Made by a program: the position numbers and the translations under genes. Under the pieces are notes generated by a model. That model did no database searches. It saw nothing but the letters and a program-made list of their open reading frames with translations, and was not told the origin of the DNA. Positions 10,847 to 21,235 of a DNA stretch of 64,000 nucleotides are shown piece by piece (the stretch's first letter is position 1; each line of letters begins with the position of its first letter). Source of the stretch: Conexibacter sp. CPCC 205762 (GTDB lineage: Bacteria; Actinomycetota; Thermoleophilia; Solirubrobacterales; Solirubrobacteraceae); NCBI RefSeq assembly GCF_030646155.1, contig NZ_JAUTDN010000008.1, positions 62,001-126,000 on the forward strand. Direction: 5' to 3'.

Positions 10847-10878
10847 GCTGGAGCCCGCCAGCGGGTACCTGTGCGGGA

Positions 10879-11064
10879 ATGACCCAGGAACACGACAGAC
10901 CCCGGCCCGACGACGACGACCCGCGCAAGCCGGCGAGCGGCACCAGAGGCGGAGAGCCCGGCTCCAGGGGGGACGACGACGCCGACACGCTGCCGGGCGC
11001 GCCCGGCGACAGCGACACGCCGCTCGGCGACACCGACCAGCATTCGAGAGTCCCGTCGCAGTAG
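10879..11064 (+). CDS. Short acidic, probably disordered protein
   Basis: This 61-residue frame starts at ATG 10879 and is made almost only of Asp, Pro, Gly, Arg and Thr (DRPRPDDDDPRKPASG and similar). It has no hydrophobic core or known motif, so it would be intrinsically disordered. No good ribosome site is visible. Its place just after the chemoreceptor and before another unknown gene on the same strand supports a real but minor gene; chance coding cannot be excluded. Confidence 0.4.
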   Translation: MTQEHDRPRPDDDDPRKPASGTRGGEPGSRGDDDADTLPGAPGDSDTPLGDTDQHSRVPSQ

Positions 11065-11091
11065 CGGCCGGTCGCCGTTACGCTCCGCCGC

Positions 11092-11643
11092 GTGGCGGAG
11101 TGGGAGCTTGACGGTGACCAGCTGAAGGCGCGCCGTCCCGGGATCGAGCCGCATGTCGTCCACCCCGGGGCCGGCGTCGTCGCGGTCGAGGACGAGCTGA
11201 CGCTGCCGAGCGAGCGCGCGCTCGGCGCGCGCTGGATCGTGCTGCCGGCCGAGGAGCGGCGGCTGCGCGTGCGCGACATGCTGCAGGCGCTGCTGGAGGA
11301 GGCGTGCGCCGGCGGCGGCGGGGCGTGCTTCCGCGTCAACGGCGCGCGCGCCGAGCCGCTCGACGACGCCGCGATCTCACGGCTGCTCGACGGCGTCGCC
11401 GGCCGCACGCTGGTCGAGCGCGACGGCGTGCGCTGGTGTGAGTTCTCATGGCGGCCGGGTGAGCCGTACCTGCGCGCGGCGATCGTCTGGCTGGAGCCGG
11501 CCGCGAGCGGTCCGCTGGAGCAGCGCCTCGGCGACGCCTGGTGGGCGCGGGCGCAGGCGCGCGAGCAGGCCGCCGCCGGACGCACGGCCGCCGGCGACGG
11601 CCGGCGCCGCGGATGGCTGCGGCGGCGGCGTGAGCGCGGCTGA
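11092..11643 (+). CDS. Hypothetical cytoplasmic protein
   Basis: The frame starts at GTG 11092 and codes 183 residues. The N-terminal ~145 residues look like a compact soluble alpha/beta domain with several Trp (ARWIVLPAEERRLRVRDM, WCEFSWRPGEPYLRAAIVW). The C-terminus is a strongly basic tail (GRRRGWLRRRRERG), which could bind nucleic acid or membrane. I recognise no family. It lies between a chemoreceptor and an ECF-like sigma factor gene, all on the same strand but with separate spacing. Confidence 0.6.
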   Translation: MAEWELDGDQLKARRPGIEPHVVHPGAGVVAVEDELTLPSERALGARWIVLPAEERRLRVRDMLQALLEEACAGGGGACFRVNGARAEPLDDAAISRLLDGVAGRTLVERDGVRWCEFSWRPGEPYLRAAIVWLEPAASGPLEQRLGDAWWARAQAREQAAAGRTAAGDGRRRGWLRRRRERG

Positions 11644-11808
11644 GCGCGGGCGGCCGGTGGCTGCTGCGGCGGCGCGAGCGCGGCTGAGGCGCGCCGCGAG
11701 CGCGACCACGCTCCACGCCGATGCGCCGGGAAGGGGCGCGTCGGCGCTCGCGCCAGTTTGGCGCGTGGGCGCAACATTCGCTGTCACGTTTCCGTTCTCA
11801 GCTTCGAA

Positions 11809-12390
11809 ATGGAGACGATGGGGTCGAGCTTCGACGAGCGCGACGACGAACGCCTGCTGCGCGCGACCGCGGCCGGCGATCCGCGCGCCTTCAGCAGCTT
11901 CTACCGCCGCCACCTCGCGGCGGTGCTCGGCTTCCTGCTGCGCCGCACCGGCGACGAGCGCACGACCGCCGAGCTGGCCGCCGAGACCTTCGCCGTCGCG
12001 CTGCTGAGCTGCCAGCGCGGCCTCACCGGCGGCGAGACGCCGCGCTCCTGGCTGCTGCTGATCGCCGAGCGCGAGCTGCGCGAGAGCCGCCGCCGCGGCC
12101 GCGTCCGCAGCGCCGGCCGGCGCCAGCTGGAGATGGACCGGATCGTGCTCGACGTCGACGACGTTCGCCGCGTGCGCGCGCTGGCGCTGCTCGACCCCGG
12201 GGCGGCGATCCTGCACGTCGTCGACGAGCTGGCCGGCGAGCAGCGCGAGGCGGTCCTCGCCCGTGTCGTCGAGGAGCGCGACTGGGACGACATCGCCCGC
12301 GAGCTGCGCGTGCCGGAGGCGACCGTCCGCCGCCACGTCCGCGTCGGCCTCGCGCACCTGCGCACCCGCCTCAGCGCGGAGCCGGCGTAG
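11809..12390 (+). CDS. ECF-like RNA polymerase sigma factor
   Basis: The 193-residue product has sigma region 2 (AFSSFYRRHLAAVLGFLLRR through the TAELAAETFAVALL helix and PRSWLLLIAERELRESRRRG) and region 4 (LAGEQREAVLARVVEERDWDDIARELRVPEATVRRHVR), the recognition helix-turn-helix. ATG 11809 is used; ATG 11818 is possible but only three bases from a GGAG. No anti-sigma gene is adjacent, which is unusual for this class, so control may be transcriptional or through a distant partner. A strong hairpin follows the stop. Confidence 0.8.
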   Translation: METMGSSFDERDDERLLRATAAGDPRAFSSFYRRHLAAVLGFLLRRTGDERTTAELAAETFAVALLSCQRGLTGGETPRSWLLLIAERELRESRRRGRVRSAGRRQLEMDRIVLDVDDVRRVRALALLDPGAAILHVVDELAGEQREAVLARVVEERDWDDIARELRVPEATVRRHVRVGLAHLRTRLSAEPA

Positions 12391-12414
12391 ACGCACCCGG
12401 CCCGTTAAAAGGGG

Positions 12415-12439
12415 CCGGCCGGGCTGAACGCCCGGCCGG
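12415..12439 (+). terminator. Strong hairpin after the sigma factor gene
   Basis: A 10-bp all-GC stem (CCGGCCGGGC / GCCCGGCCGG) closes a TGAAC loop, 25 bases after the sigma stop. There is no T-run, as is common in high-GC terminators. Confidence 0.6.
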
Positions 12440-12533
12440 TTACCCCCGGTCATGAATCGCCACTGACTGCAAACGTCCCAGGACTTGTGTCTGATGCCTG
12501 GGCAACTGGACACTCCCGGCCTCCGAAACGGGC

Positions 12534-12557
12534 CGCCGGCCGAAGCCGGCGCGTTTT
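12534..12557 (+). terminator. Hairpin with CGAA tetraloop and T4
   Basis: CGCCGGC-CGAA-GCCGGCG is followed closely by TTTT. It lies in the 230-bp gap between the convergent sigma factor and aldo/keto reductase genes. The rest of that gap holds a further CCCAGG/CCTGGG pair and no gene that I can support. Confidence 0.45.
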
Positions 12558-12620
12558 GCGGACGAGCCTCGAAGGGCTCAAGCCGAGTGGGCGATCCGCC
12601 GGATGGACCACTCTAGCGCG

Positions 12621-13664
<1,044 letters not shown>

Positions 13665-13693
13665 GTCCCCCATCCTGCCATGCGCGCGACCCG

Positions 13694-14764
13694 CTACGGA
13701 AGCGACGCGCGTCGTCGTACCCGTGCGTGCAGCAGCAGCCTGACCGCGTACGGCGCCAGCAGCACCATCACGAGCAGCCGCAGGCTCTGCACGGCGACGA
13801 CGAAGGTCGTGTCTGCGCCCGTGCCGACCGACGCCGCCAGCACCGCGTAGAGGCCGCCCGGCGTCGTCGCCAGGTAGGCGTCCAGCAGCGAGGCGTGGGT
13901 CGTCGCGTGCAGCACGACCGCGAGCCCGAAGCAGGCGAGCGCGAGCACGACGACCGAGATCAGCACCGGTATCAGCAGCCTGCCGAGCTGGCGGACGGTC
14001 GCGATCGTGAAGCGCAGCCCGACCTGCAGGCCGATCACGCCGAAGGCCGCCTCGCGCAGCAGCGGCGGGACGGCGAAGGAGCCCTCCGGCAGCGCCAGCG
14101 TCAGCCCGGCGGCGAGCAGCAGCGGGCCGAGCAGCAGCCCGGCCGGCAGCCGCGTCAGCGTGCCGAGCGCGGCGCCGGCGGCGGCGATCGCGAGCGTCGC
14201 GCCCCAGTCGCCGGGGGTGCCGAAGAACGGCTGCGCGTCCCCGGTCGCGTGCGCGGCGCCGTGCGCGCCGGGGAAGAAGAGCGCGACCAGCAGCGGCGTC
14301 GCGAGCACGATCAGCAGCACGCGCACGTACTGCATGAACGCGACGATGCGGTCGTCGGCGCCCAGCTCGCGCGCCATCGTGACGATCCCGGAGGCGCCGC
14401 CTGCGACCATCCCGAGCGCCGCCGTCCGCTCGTCGACGTCGGTCACGCGCGCCATCAGGTCGCCGGCCGCGAGGCACAGCAGCAGCGTCGCGGCGCTGAC
14501 GAGCGTCACCGGCAGCCAGGCGCCGGCCAGCGCCGACAGCGAGTCCGACTGCAGGTAGCCGCCGAGCGTGACGCCGGTGAGCGCCTGCGCGACGCCGAAC
14601 GGGGCCGCGCCGATCTCGAAGCGGCCGGGCGTCCGCAGCGCGACCGCGAGGCCGATCAGCAGGGCCGCGAACAGCGTCGCGGAGGGGAGCCCGAGCGCGT
14701 CGAGCGCCACCGCCGCCAGCAGCGTGGTCGCGCCGAGCGCGAGCCAAGCGGCGGTGCGCGGCAT
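13694..14764 (-). CDS. AbrB-family membrane protein (ammonia monooxygenase-like, PF05145)
   Basis: The protein has 356 residues and about ten membrane helices in two repeats. Each repeat carries the family's glycine-rich break ([16 protein letters not shown] in the first, [19 protein letters not shown] in the second), which is the mark of this duplicated-domain membrane family once misnamed ammonia monooxygenase. Its function is not established; a transport or regulatory role has been suggested. GAGGGAC lies just before the ATG at 14764. It is divergent from the second chemoreceptor and followed by the aldo/keto reductase. Confidence 0.8.
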   Translation of the reverse strand: MPRTAAWLALGATTLLAAVALDALGLPSATLFAALLIGLAVALRTPGRFEIGAAPFGVAQALTGVTLGGYLQSDSLSALAGAWLPVTLVSAATLLLCLAAGDLMARVTDVDERTAALGMVAGGASGIVTMARELGADDRIVAFMQYVRVLLIVLATPLLVALFFPGAHGAAHATGDAQPFFGTPGDWGATLAIAAAGAALGTLTRLPAGLLLGPLLLAAGLTLALPEGSFAVPPLLREAAFGVIGLQVGLRFTIATVRQLGRLLIPVLISVVVLALACFGLAVVLHATTHASLLDAYLATTPGGLYAVLAASVGTGADTTFVVAVQSLRLLVMVLLAPYAVRLLLHARVRRRASLP

Positions 14765-14879
14765 GTCCCTCGAGGCTATCGCGGGGTCGGTCTTTCCGAC
14801 GGACCACTTCAAAGCACGGCCCCAGGAGCCGACTACACGGGCCAGGTCGCCCCCACATCTCCCAGAAGGATCGGTCCCC

Positions 14880-16955
14880 GTGAAGTTCTCTGTCCGTACG
14901 AAGCTGCTCAGCGGCTTCCTCGTCGTCATCGCCTTGATGGTGGTGCTCGGTGTCGTCGCGATCTCGCGCATGGGCGCGATCAACGACAACGTGAAGCAGT
15001 TCGGCACGAAGGTCTCACCGAGCCTCCGCGACATCGGGTCGCTCAACGCCTACCTGTTCATCTACCGCTTCGACCAGATGGACTTCATCGTCGGGCAGCC
15101 GAGAGACCGGATCGCCGCCGCCAGATCGATGGGCACCGACCTCGCGATGGTCGACAGATACGTCAGAAGACTCGAGAGCACGACCTCCGGCAGAGAGTCC
15201 AGAACGGTCAGCGAGTTCAAGCAGGCGTGGGACGGCTACGTCGCCGCGACCGCGCCGTTCAGAGCGTTCGCCGAGAGAAACGACTACACGAACGCGATCG
15301 CGACCGTGAAGAGAGGCAACGGCAGAAGAGCGTACGACGCCGCCGTCGCGCAGCTCGTCGCGCTCAACGACCAGCTCGGCGCGATGTCGACGACGCAGTC
15401 CAGAGACGCCGAGAGCACGGTCAAGAGCGGTCGCACGATAATCCTCGTGCTGCTGGCGATAGGCGCTGTCGTGGGGATAGCGATCGCCTTGTTCGTCGGC
15501 CGTCTGATCGCCGGCGGGCTGCAGCAGCTGGTGCGCGCCGCGCGGGGGATCGCCAAGGGGGACGTGCAGCAGAGAGTCGAGGTCAAGTCGCGTGACGAGC
15601 TGGGCGAGGCCGGCGACGCCTTCCGCGAGATGATCGTCTACCTCGACGGGACCGCGCAGGCGGCGAGAGCGATCGCGGCCGGCGACCTGACCGTCACGAT
15701 CGAGCCGAAGGGCGACAGAGACGCGCTCGGCAACGCCTTCGTCGAGATGAGTCAGCAGCTGCGCGAGGCGCTCGGCGACAGATCATCGCTGGAGGCGCTG
15801 GTGGACCGCATGGAGACGCTCTCCGCGCTCGACCTGGCGGCGCTGCAGACGGCGCTGGAGGCGGTCGCCAACGGCGACCTGACCGTCGCCGCCGACATCA
15901 ACACGACCAAGCTGGAGGCGGACGAGGGCTACGCGCTCGGGCGCCTCGGCGAGATCTTCAACCAGATGCTGGAGCAGATCCAGTCGTCGGTCCACGGCTA
16001 CGACGAGATGCGCGAGCGGGTCGCGGCGATGCTGCGGCAGATCTCGACCGAGACGCAGGCGGTCGCCGCGGCGTCGCAGCAGATGGCGACGACCTCGGAG
16101 GAGACCGGCCGCGCGATCGGCGAGATAGCGTCGGCCGTCGGCGAGGTCGCCTCGGGCGCGGAGCGTCAGGTCCGCACCGTCGGCGAGGCGCGCACGACCG
16201 GCGAGGCCGTCGTCGTCGCCGCCAGCTCCTCGCGTGAGAACGCCGACCGCACCGCGCAGGCCGCCGAGCAGGCGCGCGAGGTCGCGGAGTCGGGTGCCGA
16301 GACGATCGCCCGCGCGACCGAGGGGATGCAGGCGCTGGTCGAGGTCTCCGGCCAGGTGACCGAGGCGATGCGCGGCCTCGGCGCGAAGTCCAACCAGATC
16401 GGCGGGATCGTCGGCACGATCACCGGCATCGCCGAGCAGACCAACCTGCTGGCGTTGAACGCGGCGATCGAGGCGGCGCGCGCCGGCGAGCAGGGGCGCG
16501 GCTTCGCGGTCGTCGCCGAGGAGGTCCGCAAGCTGGCGGAGGAGTCGCAGCAGGCGGCCCGCTCGATCTCGGAGCTGATCGAGGAGATCCAGCGCGACAC
16601 CGGCACCGCGGTGGAGGGTGTCGAGGCGTCGGGCTCGCAGATCGAGGAGGGCGTCTCGACCGTCCAGGAGGCGCGCGAGGCGTTCCTGGCGATCGGCGCC
16701 AGCGTCGAGGACATGAACGCGCGCGTCGGCGAGATCGCCGCCGCCGTCGGCGAGATCTCCGATCGCGCCGGGCAGATGGAGGAGAGCATGGCCGAGGTCG
16801 TCTCGGTCGCCGAGCAGTCCTCCGCCTCGACCGAGCAGGTGTCGGCCTCGACGCAGCAGACGTCGGCCTCCTCGCAGCAGATCGCCGCCTCCGCGCAGGA
16901 GCTGGCGAAGACCGCCGAGGAGCTGGAGCGGCTCGTCGGAGCGTTCAAGCTGTAG
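14880..16955 (+). CDS. Methyl-accepting chemotaxis protein with multiple HAMP domains (MCP2)
   Basis: GTG 14880 follows AAGGA by nine bases. The 691-residue protein has membrane helix 1 (residues ~9-28), a ~155-residue helical outside sensor of the four-helix-bundle type, helix 2 (~185-208), two or three HAMP-like units ([41 protein letters not shown]) and the signalling hairpin ([19 protein letters not shown]) with Gln/Glu-rich adaptation helices. It reports an outside signal to a CheA/CheW array coded elsewhere. From about 15,100 to 15,430 almost every Arg codon is AGA, whereas the signalling half uses CGN. Confidence 0.93.
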   Translation: MKFSVRTKLLSGFLVVIALMVVLGVVAISRMGAINDNVKQFGTKVSPSLRDIGSLNAYLFIYRFDQMDFIVGQPRDRIAAARSMGTDLAMVDRYVRRLESTTSGRESRTVSEFKQAWDGYVAATAPFRAFAERNDYTNAIATVKRGNGRRAYDAAVAQLVALNDQLGAMSTTQSRDAESTVKSGRTIILVLLAIGAVVGIAIALFVGRLIAGGLQQLVRAARGIAKGDVQQRVEVKSRDELGEAGDAFREMIVYLDGTAQAARAIAAGDLTVTIEPKGDRDALGNAFVEMSQQLREALGDRSSLEALVDRMETLSALDLAALQTALEAVANGDLTVAADINTTKLEADEGYALGRLGEIFNQMLEQIQSSVHGYDEMRERVAAMLRQISTETQAVAAASQQMATTSEETGRAIGEIASAVGEVASGAERQVRTVGEARTTGEAVVVAASSSRENADRTAQAAEQAREVAESGAETIARATEGMQALVEVSGQVTEAMRGLGAKSNQIGGIVGTITGIAEQTNLLALNAAIEAARAGEQGRGFAVVAEEVRKLAEESQQAARSISELIEEIQRDTGTAVEGVEASGSQIEEGVSTVQEAREAFLAIGASVEDMNARVGEIAAAVGEISDRAGQMEESMAEVVSVAEQSSASTEQVSASTQQTSASSQQIAASAQELAKTAEELERLVGAFKL

Positions 16956-16956
16956 T

Positions 16957-17000
16957 CCGCTGAGCGAGCCCGCTCTTGCGAGCGAGCGGGCTCACTGCGG
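16957..17000 (+). terminator. Terminator after MCP2
   Basis: A 10-bp stem (GAGCCCGCTC / GAGCGGGCTC) is extended outward by CCGC/GCGG. A second hairpin (CCCCCGG-GA-CCGGGGG, 17010-17025) follows and could serve the convergent peptidase T gene. Confidence 0.6.
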
Positions 17001-17039
17001 ATCTTCAGGCCCCCGGGACCGGGGGTTACGTGGGCGGCG

Positions 17040-18317
<1,278 letters not shown>

Positions 18318-18356
18318 TAGGCCACCCTACCCGCGGCGCCTATCCTGGACGACGTC

Positions 18357-18551
18357 ATGGCCAAGGCGTTCAAGCACGGCAGCACCCACAAACCGAAGAA
18401 GAAGTGCTGCAAGTCCAAGCCGCGCTGCAAGCGCTGCCCGGTCGTGCTCAAGCGCCTTCACACCACCGGCTTCGCCGAGCGCCGCGAGGACGGCGACTAC
18501 GTGATGATCGACCTGGTGCCGAAGAGGGTGCTCAAGGAGGCGCGGCGGTAG
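18357..18551 (+). CDS. Small basic Cys-rich protein (CC-x5-C-x2-C)
   Basis: The 64-residue protein starts MAKAFKHGSTHKPKKKCC and has four closely spaced Cys (CCKSKPRCKRC) followed by PVVLKRL. The spacing could hold a zinc ion or iron-sulfur centre, and the strong Lys/Arg content suggests contact with nucleic acid. I have a recollection of similar small proteins in other actinobacteria but know of no experimental role. The C-terminal half is a conventional-looking small fold (FAERREDGDYVMIDLVPKR). It stands alone, divergent from pepT. Confidence 0.75.
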   Translation: MAKAFKHGSTHKPKKKCCKSKPRCKRCPVVLKRLHTTGFAERREDGDYVMIDLVPKRVLKEARR

Positions 18552-18653
18552 CGGACACGATCCGACCCGGCGTGACCGGTTCAGTCGGCGATCGCGTCCG
18601 CGATTGGCGTAATGGTGTCCCGTGAAGCAGACGAAAACGGTAGCGTTTTCGAG

Positions 18654-19481
18654 ATGTCAGACCAAGATCCAGCCGTCTTCATCGGTTCGTCGTCGGAGGG
18701 CAAGCAATACGCCGAGTACCTTCAAGCAGCGCTTGACGAATACTGTGAGGCGACCGTGTGGGACCAAGGCGTATTCGGTCTCAGCCTGAGCAGCCTCAGT
18801 GCATTGAGTATCGAGGCGAAGCAGGTTGATTTCGCCGTCCTCGTACTCACGCCTGACGACATCACGGTCAAGCGAGGGGTTTCGGAGCCTTCGGCACGCG
18901 ACAACGTGGTCTTCGAGGCTGGACTTTTCATTGGTGCTCTTGGCGCCAAGCGGACGGCTCTTGTCTATCCCACGGATATGAGATTGGACTTGCCCACTGA
19001 CCTGTTGGGCACCACGATGTGCGCGTTCAGATCGCGGCGTGTGGATGAAAACCTCCGTGCAACGATGAACCCCGTCGCGCTGAAAATCCGTGAACTTATG
19101 AGAACACTGGGCGCGCGGAGATCCGGAGATGGGGCCCCAGTGGAAGAAATCCAGGAGCACACTGCGATGAGGCCACTCGCGGAGGAGAAGGCGGAACTCG
19201 ACCGCGAGCTGGATGCACTGAGTACAGCCGCAGAGGCGCAAGGCTGGACAGTAAAGACGAGGACGGATTCGGTCTTTCGCCTGCTCGATCGCGATGGCAC
19301 TCGTTACTCGCTCTCGATCGCAAGCCCGCGGCCCACGCGGGTCGCTCTTCGTGAGTTTGCGCGCGAGTTGAATGAGAGAGGTCTCCGCTGCAACCGGACG
19401 CTCCTGCTTCCCGTCGATGCGGTGCCGCCAAAGTCAGACCAACGTGGCAGAGAAGGCAGAGGGCGTCGAGGGGGCCGATAG
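18654..19481 (+). CDS. Orphan TIR-like nucleotide-binding protein (PF10137-like)
   Basis: The N-terminal ~150 residues match the TIR-like domain found in Pycsar and CBASS effectors: VFIGSSSEG (8-16), WDQGVF (36-41), DFAVLVLTPDD (59-69) and ARDNVVFEAGLFIGALG with the likely NAD-cleaving Glu E88. The C-terminal ~120 residues (AEEKAELDRELDAL onward) form an unrecognised domain ending in a basic tail. In known systems such domains degrade NAD+ when a partner senses infection. No cyclase or second effector is adjacent. Base composition is clearly lower in GC than both flanks and codon use is mixed, pointing to horizontal gain. ATG 18654 is preferred over ATG 18612. Confidence 0.8.
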   Translation: MSDQDPAVFIGSSSEGKQYAEYLQAALDEYCEATVWDQGVFGLSLSSLSALSIEAKQVDFAVLVLTPDDITVKRGVSEPSARDNVVFEAGLFIGALGAKRTALVYPTDMRLDLPTDLLGTTMCAFRSRRVDENLRATMNPVALKIRELMRTLGARRSGDGAPVEEIQEHTAMRPLAEEKAELDRELDALSTAAEAQGWTVKTRTDSVFRLLDRDGTRYSLSIASPRPTRVALREFARELNERGLRCNRTLLLPVDAVPPKSDQRGREGRGRRGGR

Positions 19482-19521
19482 AAGCTCCCGGTCTATGTAG
19501 GCCTCAGCCGCCCACCCATGC

Positions 19522-20004
19522 TCAGCTGCGCGGCTCGATGCGGAAGACCGGCTGCTGCGCGGCGATCCGCTCGAAGTCGGCCAGCGGGGCGCGGCGGTCG
19601 ACGGGGATGTGGGGGCGGGCGCCAGGCGCGAGGGCGAGGTAGCGCTTGATGATCGGCGCTCGTTCCGAGACAGGCACCTCGACCAGCCGGACCTCGCTGC
19701 GCTCGCCGAAGGTCAGCACCGCCTTGCCGCCGTCGGCGCGCACGTTCCGCACCCAGGCGGCCTCCTCGCCCAGCATCGAGACGAGATAGCGCTCGCCCTC
19801 GTAGTCGGCGACGACGACCGGCAGCGCCATCGTTCTGCCGCTTCTGCGGCCTCTGATCTCCAGCGTCGCGCCGACGCCGAGCGTCAGGATCCCGCGCGCG
19901 TACATCCACGCCGACAGCGCGTTCATCGCTCTCGCCAGCCCGCGCGGTCTGTTGCCGCGATACATCCAGCGCTTCGGGGAGTACCAGACGGGGCCGCTGC
20001 TCAT
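19522..20004 (-). CDS. Deazaflavin (F420)-dependent nitroreductase-family protein
   Basis: The 160-residue protein has the split-barrel features of the Ddn/F420-dependent quinone reductase family: GATLEIRGRRSGRTMALPV followed by YLVSMLGEEAAWVRNVRADGG, the pattern that holds the deazaflavin phosphate and ring. Members use reduced F420 to reduce quinones or nitro compounds, or act in redox defence. Actinobacteria generally make F420. It is a single gene, convergent with the TIR-like gene, 40 bases apart. Confidence 0.85.
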   Translation of the reverse strand: MSSGPVWYSPKRWMYRGNRPRGLARAMNALSAWMYARGILTLGVGATLEIRGRRSGRTMALPVVVADYEGERYLVSMLGEEAAWVRNVRADGGKAVLTFGERSEVRLVEVPVSERAPIIKRYLALAPGARPHIPVDRRAPLADFERIAAQQPVFRIEPRS

Positions 20005-20065
20005 GGCGCGGACGATAGCGCAGGCGCGCCACGCTCCGGACCGCGCGGCTCCTACGGTCTCTCGC

Positions 20066-20416
20066 TCACGGGTGGCTGAGGATGTTCAGCACCCGGCCGC
20101 TCGGGTCGCGGACGAAGAAGCGGCGGACGCCCCAGGGCTCGTCGGTGAGCGGATGGACGATCTCGCAGCCGCGCGCGACGGCGGCGGCGTGGGCGGCGTC
20201 GACGTCGTCGACCTCGATCGAGACGTCGGGGACGACGGGGGCGCTGGCGTCCTCGCTGAGCACGCTCAGCTGCGCCGCCGGGTTGCCGGGCGCGGCGTAG
20301 GTGACGATCCAGCCGTGGTCCATCACGGGCTCGAGGCCGAGCACCTCGCTGTAGAAGCTGCGGCCGGCGCCCGGGTCGGCGGCCTGGAGGTTGGGGACGA
20401 TCCGTCTGACGGTCAT
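20066..20416 (-). CDS. VOC-family (glyoxalase/bleomycin-resistance-like) protein
   Basis: A 116-residue single-domain protein with the paired beta-alpha-beta-beta-beta units of the vicinal oxygen chelate fold: RRIVPNLQAADPGAGRSFYSEVLGLEP, then VSIEVDDVDAAHAAAVARG and WGVRRFFVRDPSGRVLNILSH. Metal ligands (a Glu or His on outer strands) are only partly evident, so it may bind rather than convert a ligand. ATG 20416 is chosen; GTG 20425 is possible. The substrate cannot be told. Confidence 0.82.
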   Translation of the reverse strand: MTVRRIVPNLQAADPGAGRSFYSEVLGLEPVMDHGWIVTYAAPGNPAAQLSVLSEDASAPVVPDVSIEVDDVDAAHAAAVARGCEIVHPLTDEPWGVRRFFVRDPSGRVLNILSHP

Positions 20417-20453
20417 GCGCGACACGATGACGGCCCGGCCGGCGCGACGCGGC

Positions 20454-20840
20454 TCAGGCGTCGACCAGCACCGCCGCGATCGCGCTCAGCAGCGCCGAGC
20501 CGCCGGCGACGACGGCGGTCGCCTTCGCGCTGCCGGGCGGAAGGTCGGAGCGCGCGCCGGCGGTCGCGGCGACGTCGGTGAGGTCGCCGGCGATGCTGGC
20601 GGCGAGCCAGGGCCGGATCGGCTTGCCGGAGACGGTCGCGGCGAGTGCGCCGACGTGCAGCAGCGTCTCGCGCGCGCCGAAGCCGCGCAGCGCGACGGTC
20701 GCGGCCGGCTCACGCGCGCCTGCTCCGAGCCAGCGGCCGGCGGCGAGCTTGGCGGGCACGGTCAGCAGGCCGGCGCCGTAGAGGACGCGCGCGGTCAGAA
20801 GCGCGGCGGCAGCGCCGCGGGCGGGGGTGAGGGAGGGCAT
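20454..20840 (-). CDS. Small membrane protein of unknown function
   Basis: The 128-residue protein has three or four hydrophobic segments. Its pattern (LYGAGLLTVPAKLAAGRWLG, then ALRGFGARETLLHVGALAA, then WLAASIAGDLTDVAATA) resembles a group of short uncharacterised actinobacterial membrane proteins with a conserved RxxGxRE and DxxD region. No function is known to me. It is a single gene on the same strand as the VOC gene, 37 bases away. Confidence 0.6.
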   Translation of the reverse strand: MPSLTPARGAAAALLTARVLYGAGLLTVPAKLAAGRWLGAGAREPAATVALRGFGARETLLHVGALAATVSGKPIRPWLAASIAGDLTDVAATAGARSDLPPGSAKATAVVAGGSALLSAIAAVLVDA

Positions 20841-20950
20841 CGCAACGGATACGGCGTGGCCGCGGGCGGCAGATGAAACGGCGAGCCGGGGGCGTCAGCG
20901 CAACCGCGAACCGGCGCGGGCGGCAGCGCCGCGGGGCTATAGCTACGACG

Positions 20951-20970
20951 ACACCGCCCACAGGCGGTGT
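20951..20970 (+). promoter_or_regulatory. Perfect hairpin just before the KTSC gene
   Basis: ACACCGCC-CACA-GGCGGTGT is an 8-bp perfect stem ending nine bases before the ATG at 20979. In mRNA it would cover the ribosome-binding region, so a role in translation control is possible. It could equally be a simple terminator. Confidence 0.4.
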
Positions 20971-20978
20971 GCAGAGTC

Positions 20979-21197
20979 ATGGCGCCGACGATGATCCCAA
21001 CGCCTCAGAGCAGCAGCGTGCGCGCGATCGGCTACGAGCCGCGCACGCGCGAGCTGCACATCCGCTGGGACAGCGGCACCTACGCCTACGCCGCCGTGCC
21101 GGCCGTCGTCTGGGCCGAGCTGCGGGCGGCTGACTCGAAGGGCCAGTACGTCAACACGCGCGTGAAGGGCGTCTTCGCGCATCGCAAGGTCGCGTAG
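20979..21197 (+). CDS. KTSC-domain protein
   Basis: The 72-residue protein matches the KTSC domain (PF13619): SSSVRAIGYEPRTRELHIRW, then YAYAAVPAVVWAELRAADSKGQYVN and the closing VKGVFAHRKV. The family is named after a Lys-Thr-Ser-Cys motif in related sequences and is thought to be linked to RNA or lysyl-tRNA-synthetase-like proteins, but no activity is proven. ATG 20979 is chosen; GTG 20967 and ATG 20991 are also in frame. It lies opposite the region into which the frameshifted polymerase frame runs. Confidence 0.75.
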   Translation: MAPTMIPTPQSSSVRAIGYEPRTRELHIRWDSGTYAYAAVPAVVWAELRAADSKGQYVNTRVKGVFAHRKVA

Positions 21198-21235
21198 GAC
21201 GCTCGCAGCGAGCGGCTCGCGGATCGAGCAGGCGC

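Noticed and set aside
18552-18653. tRNA or attachment site next to the low-GC TIR-like gene
   Set aside because: No cloverleaf, no TTCGA arm and no direct repeats flanking the gene were found.
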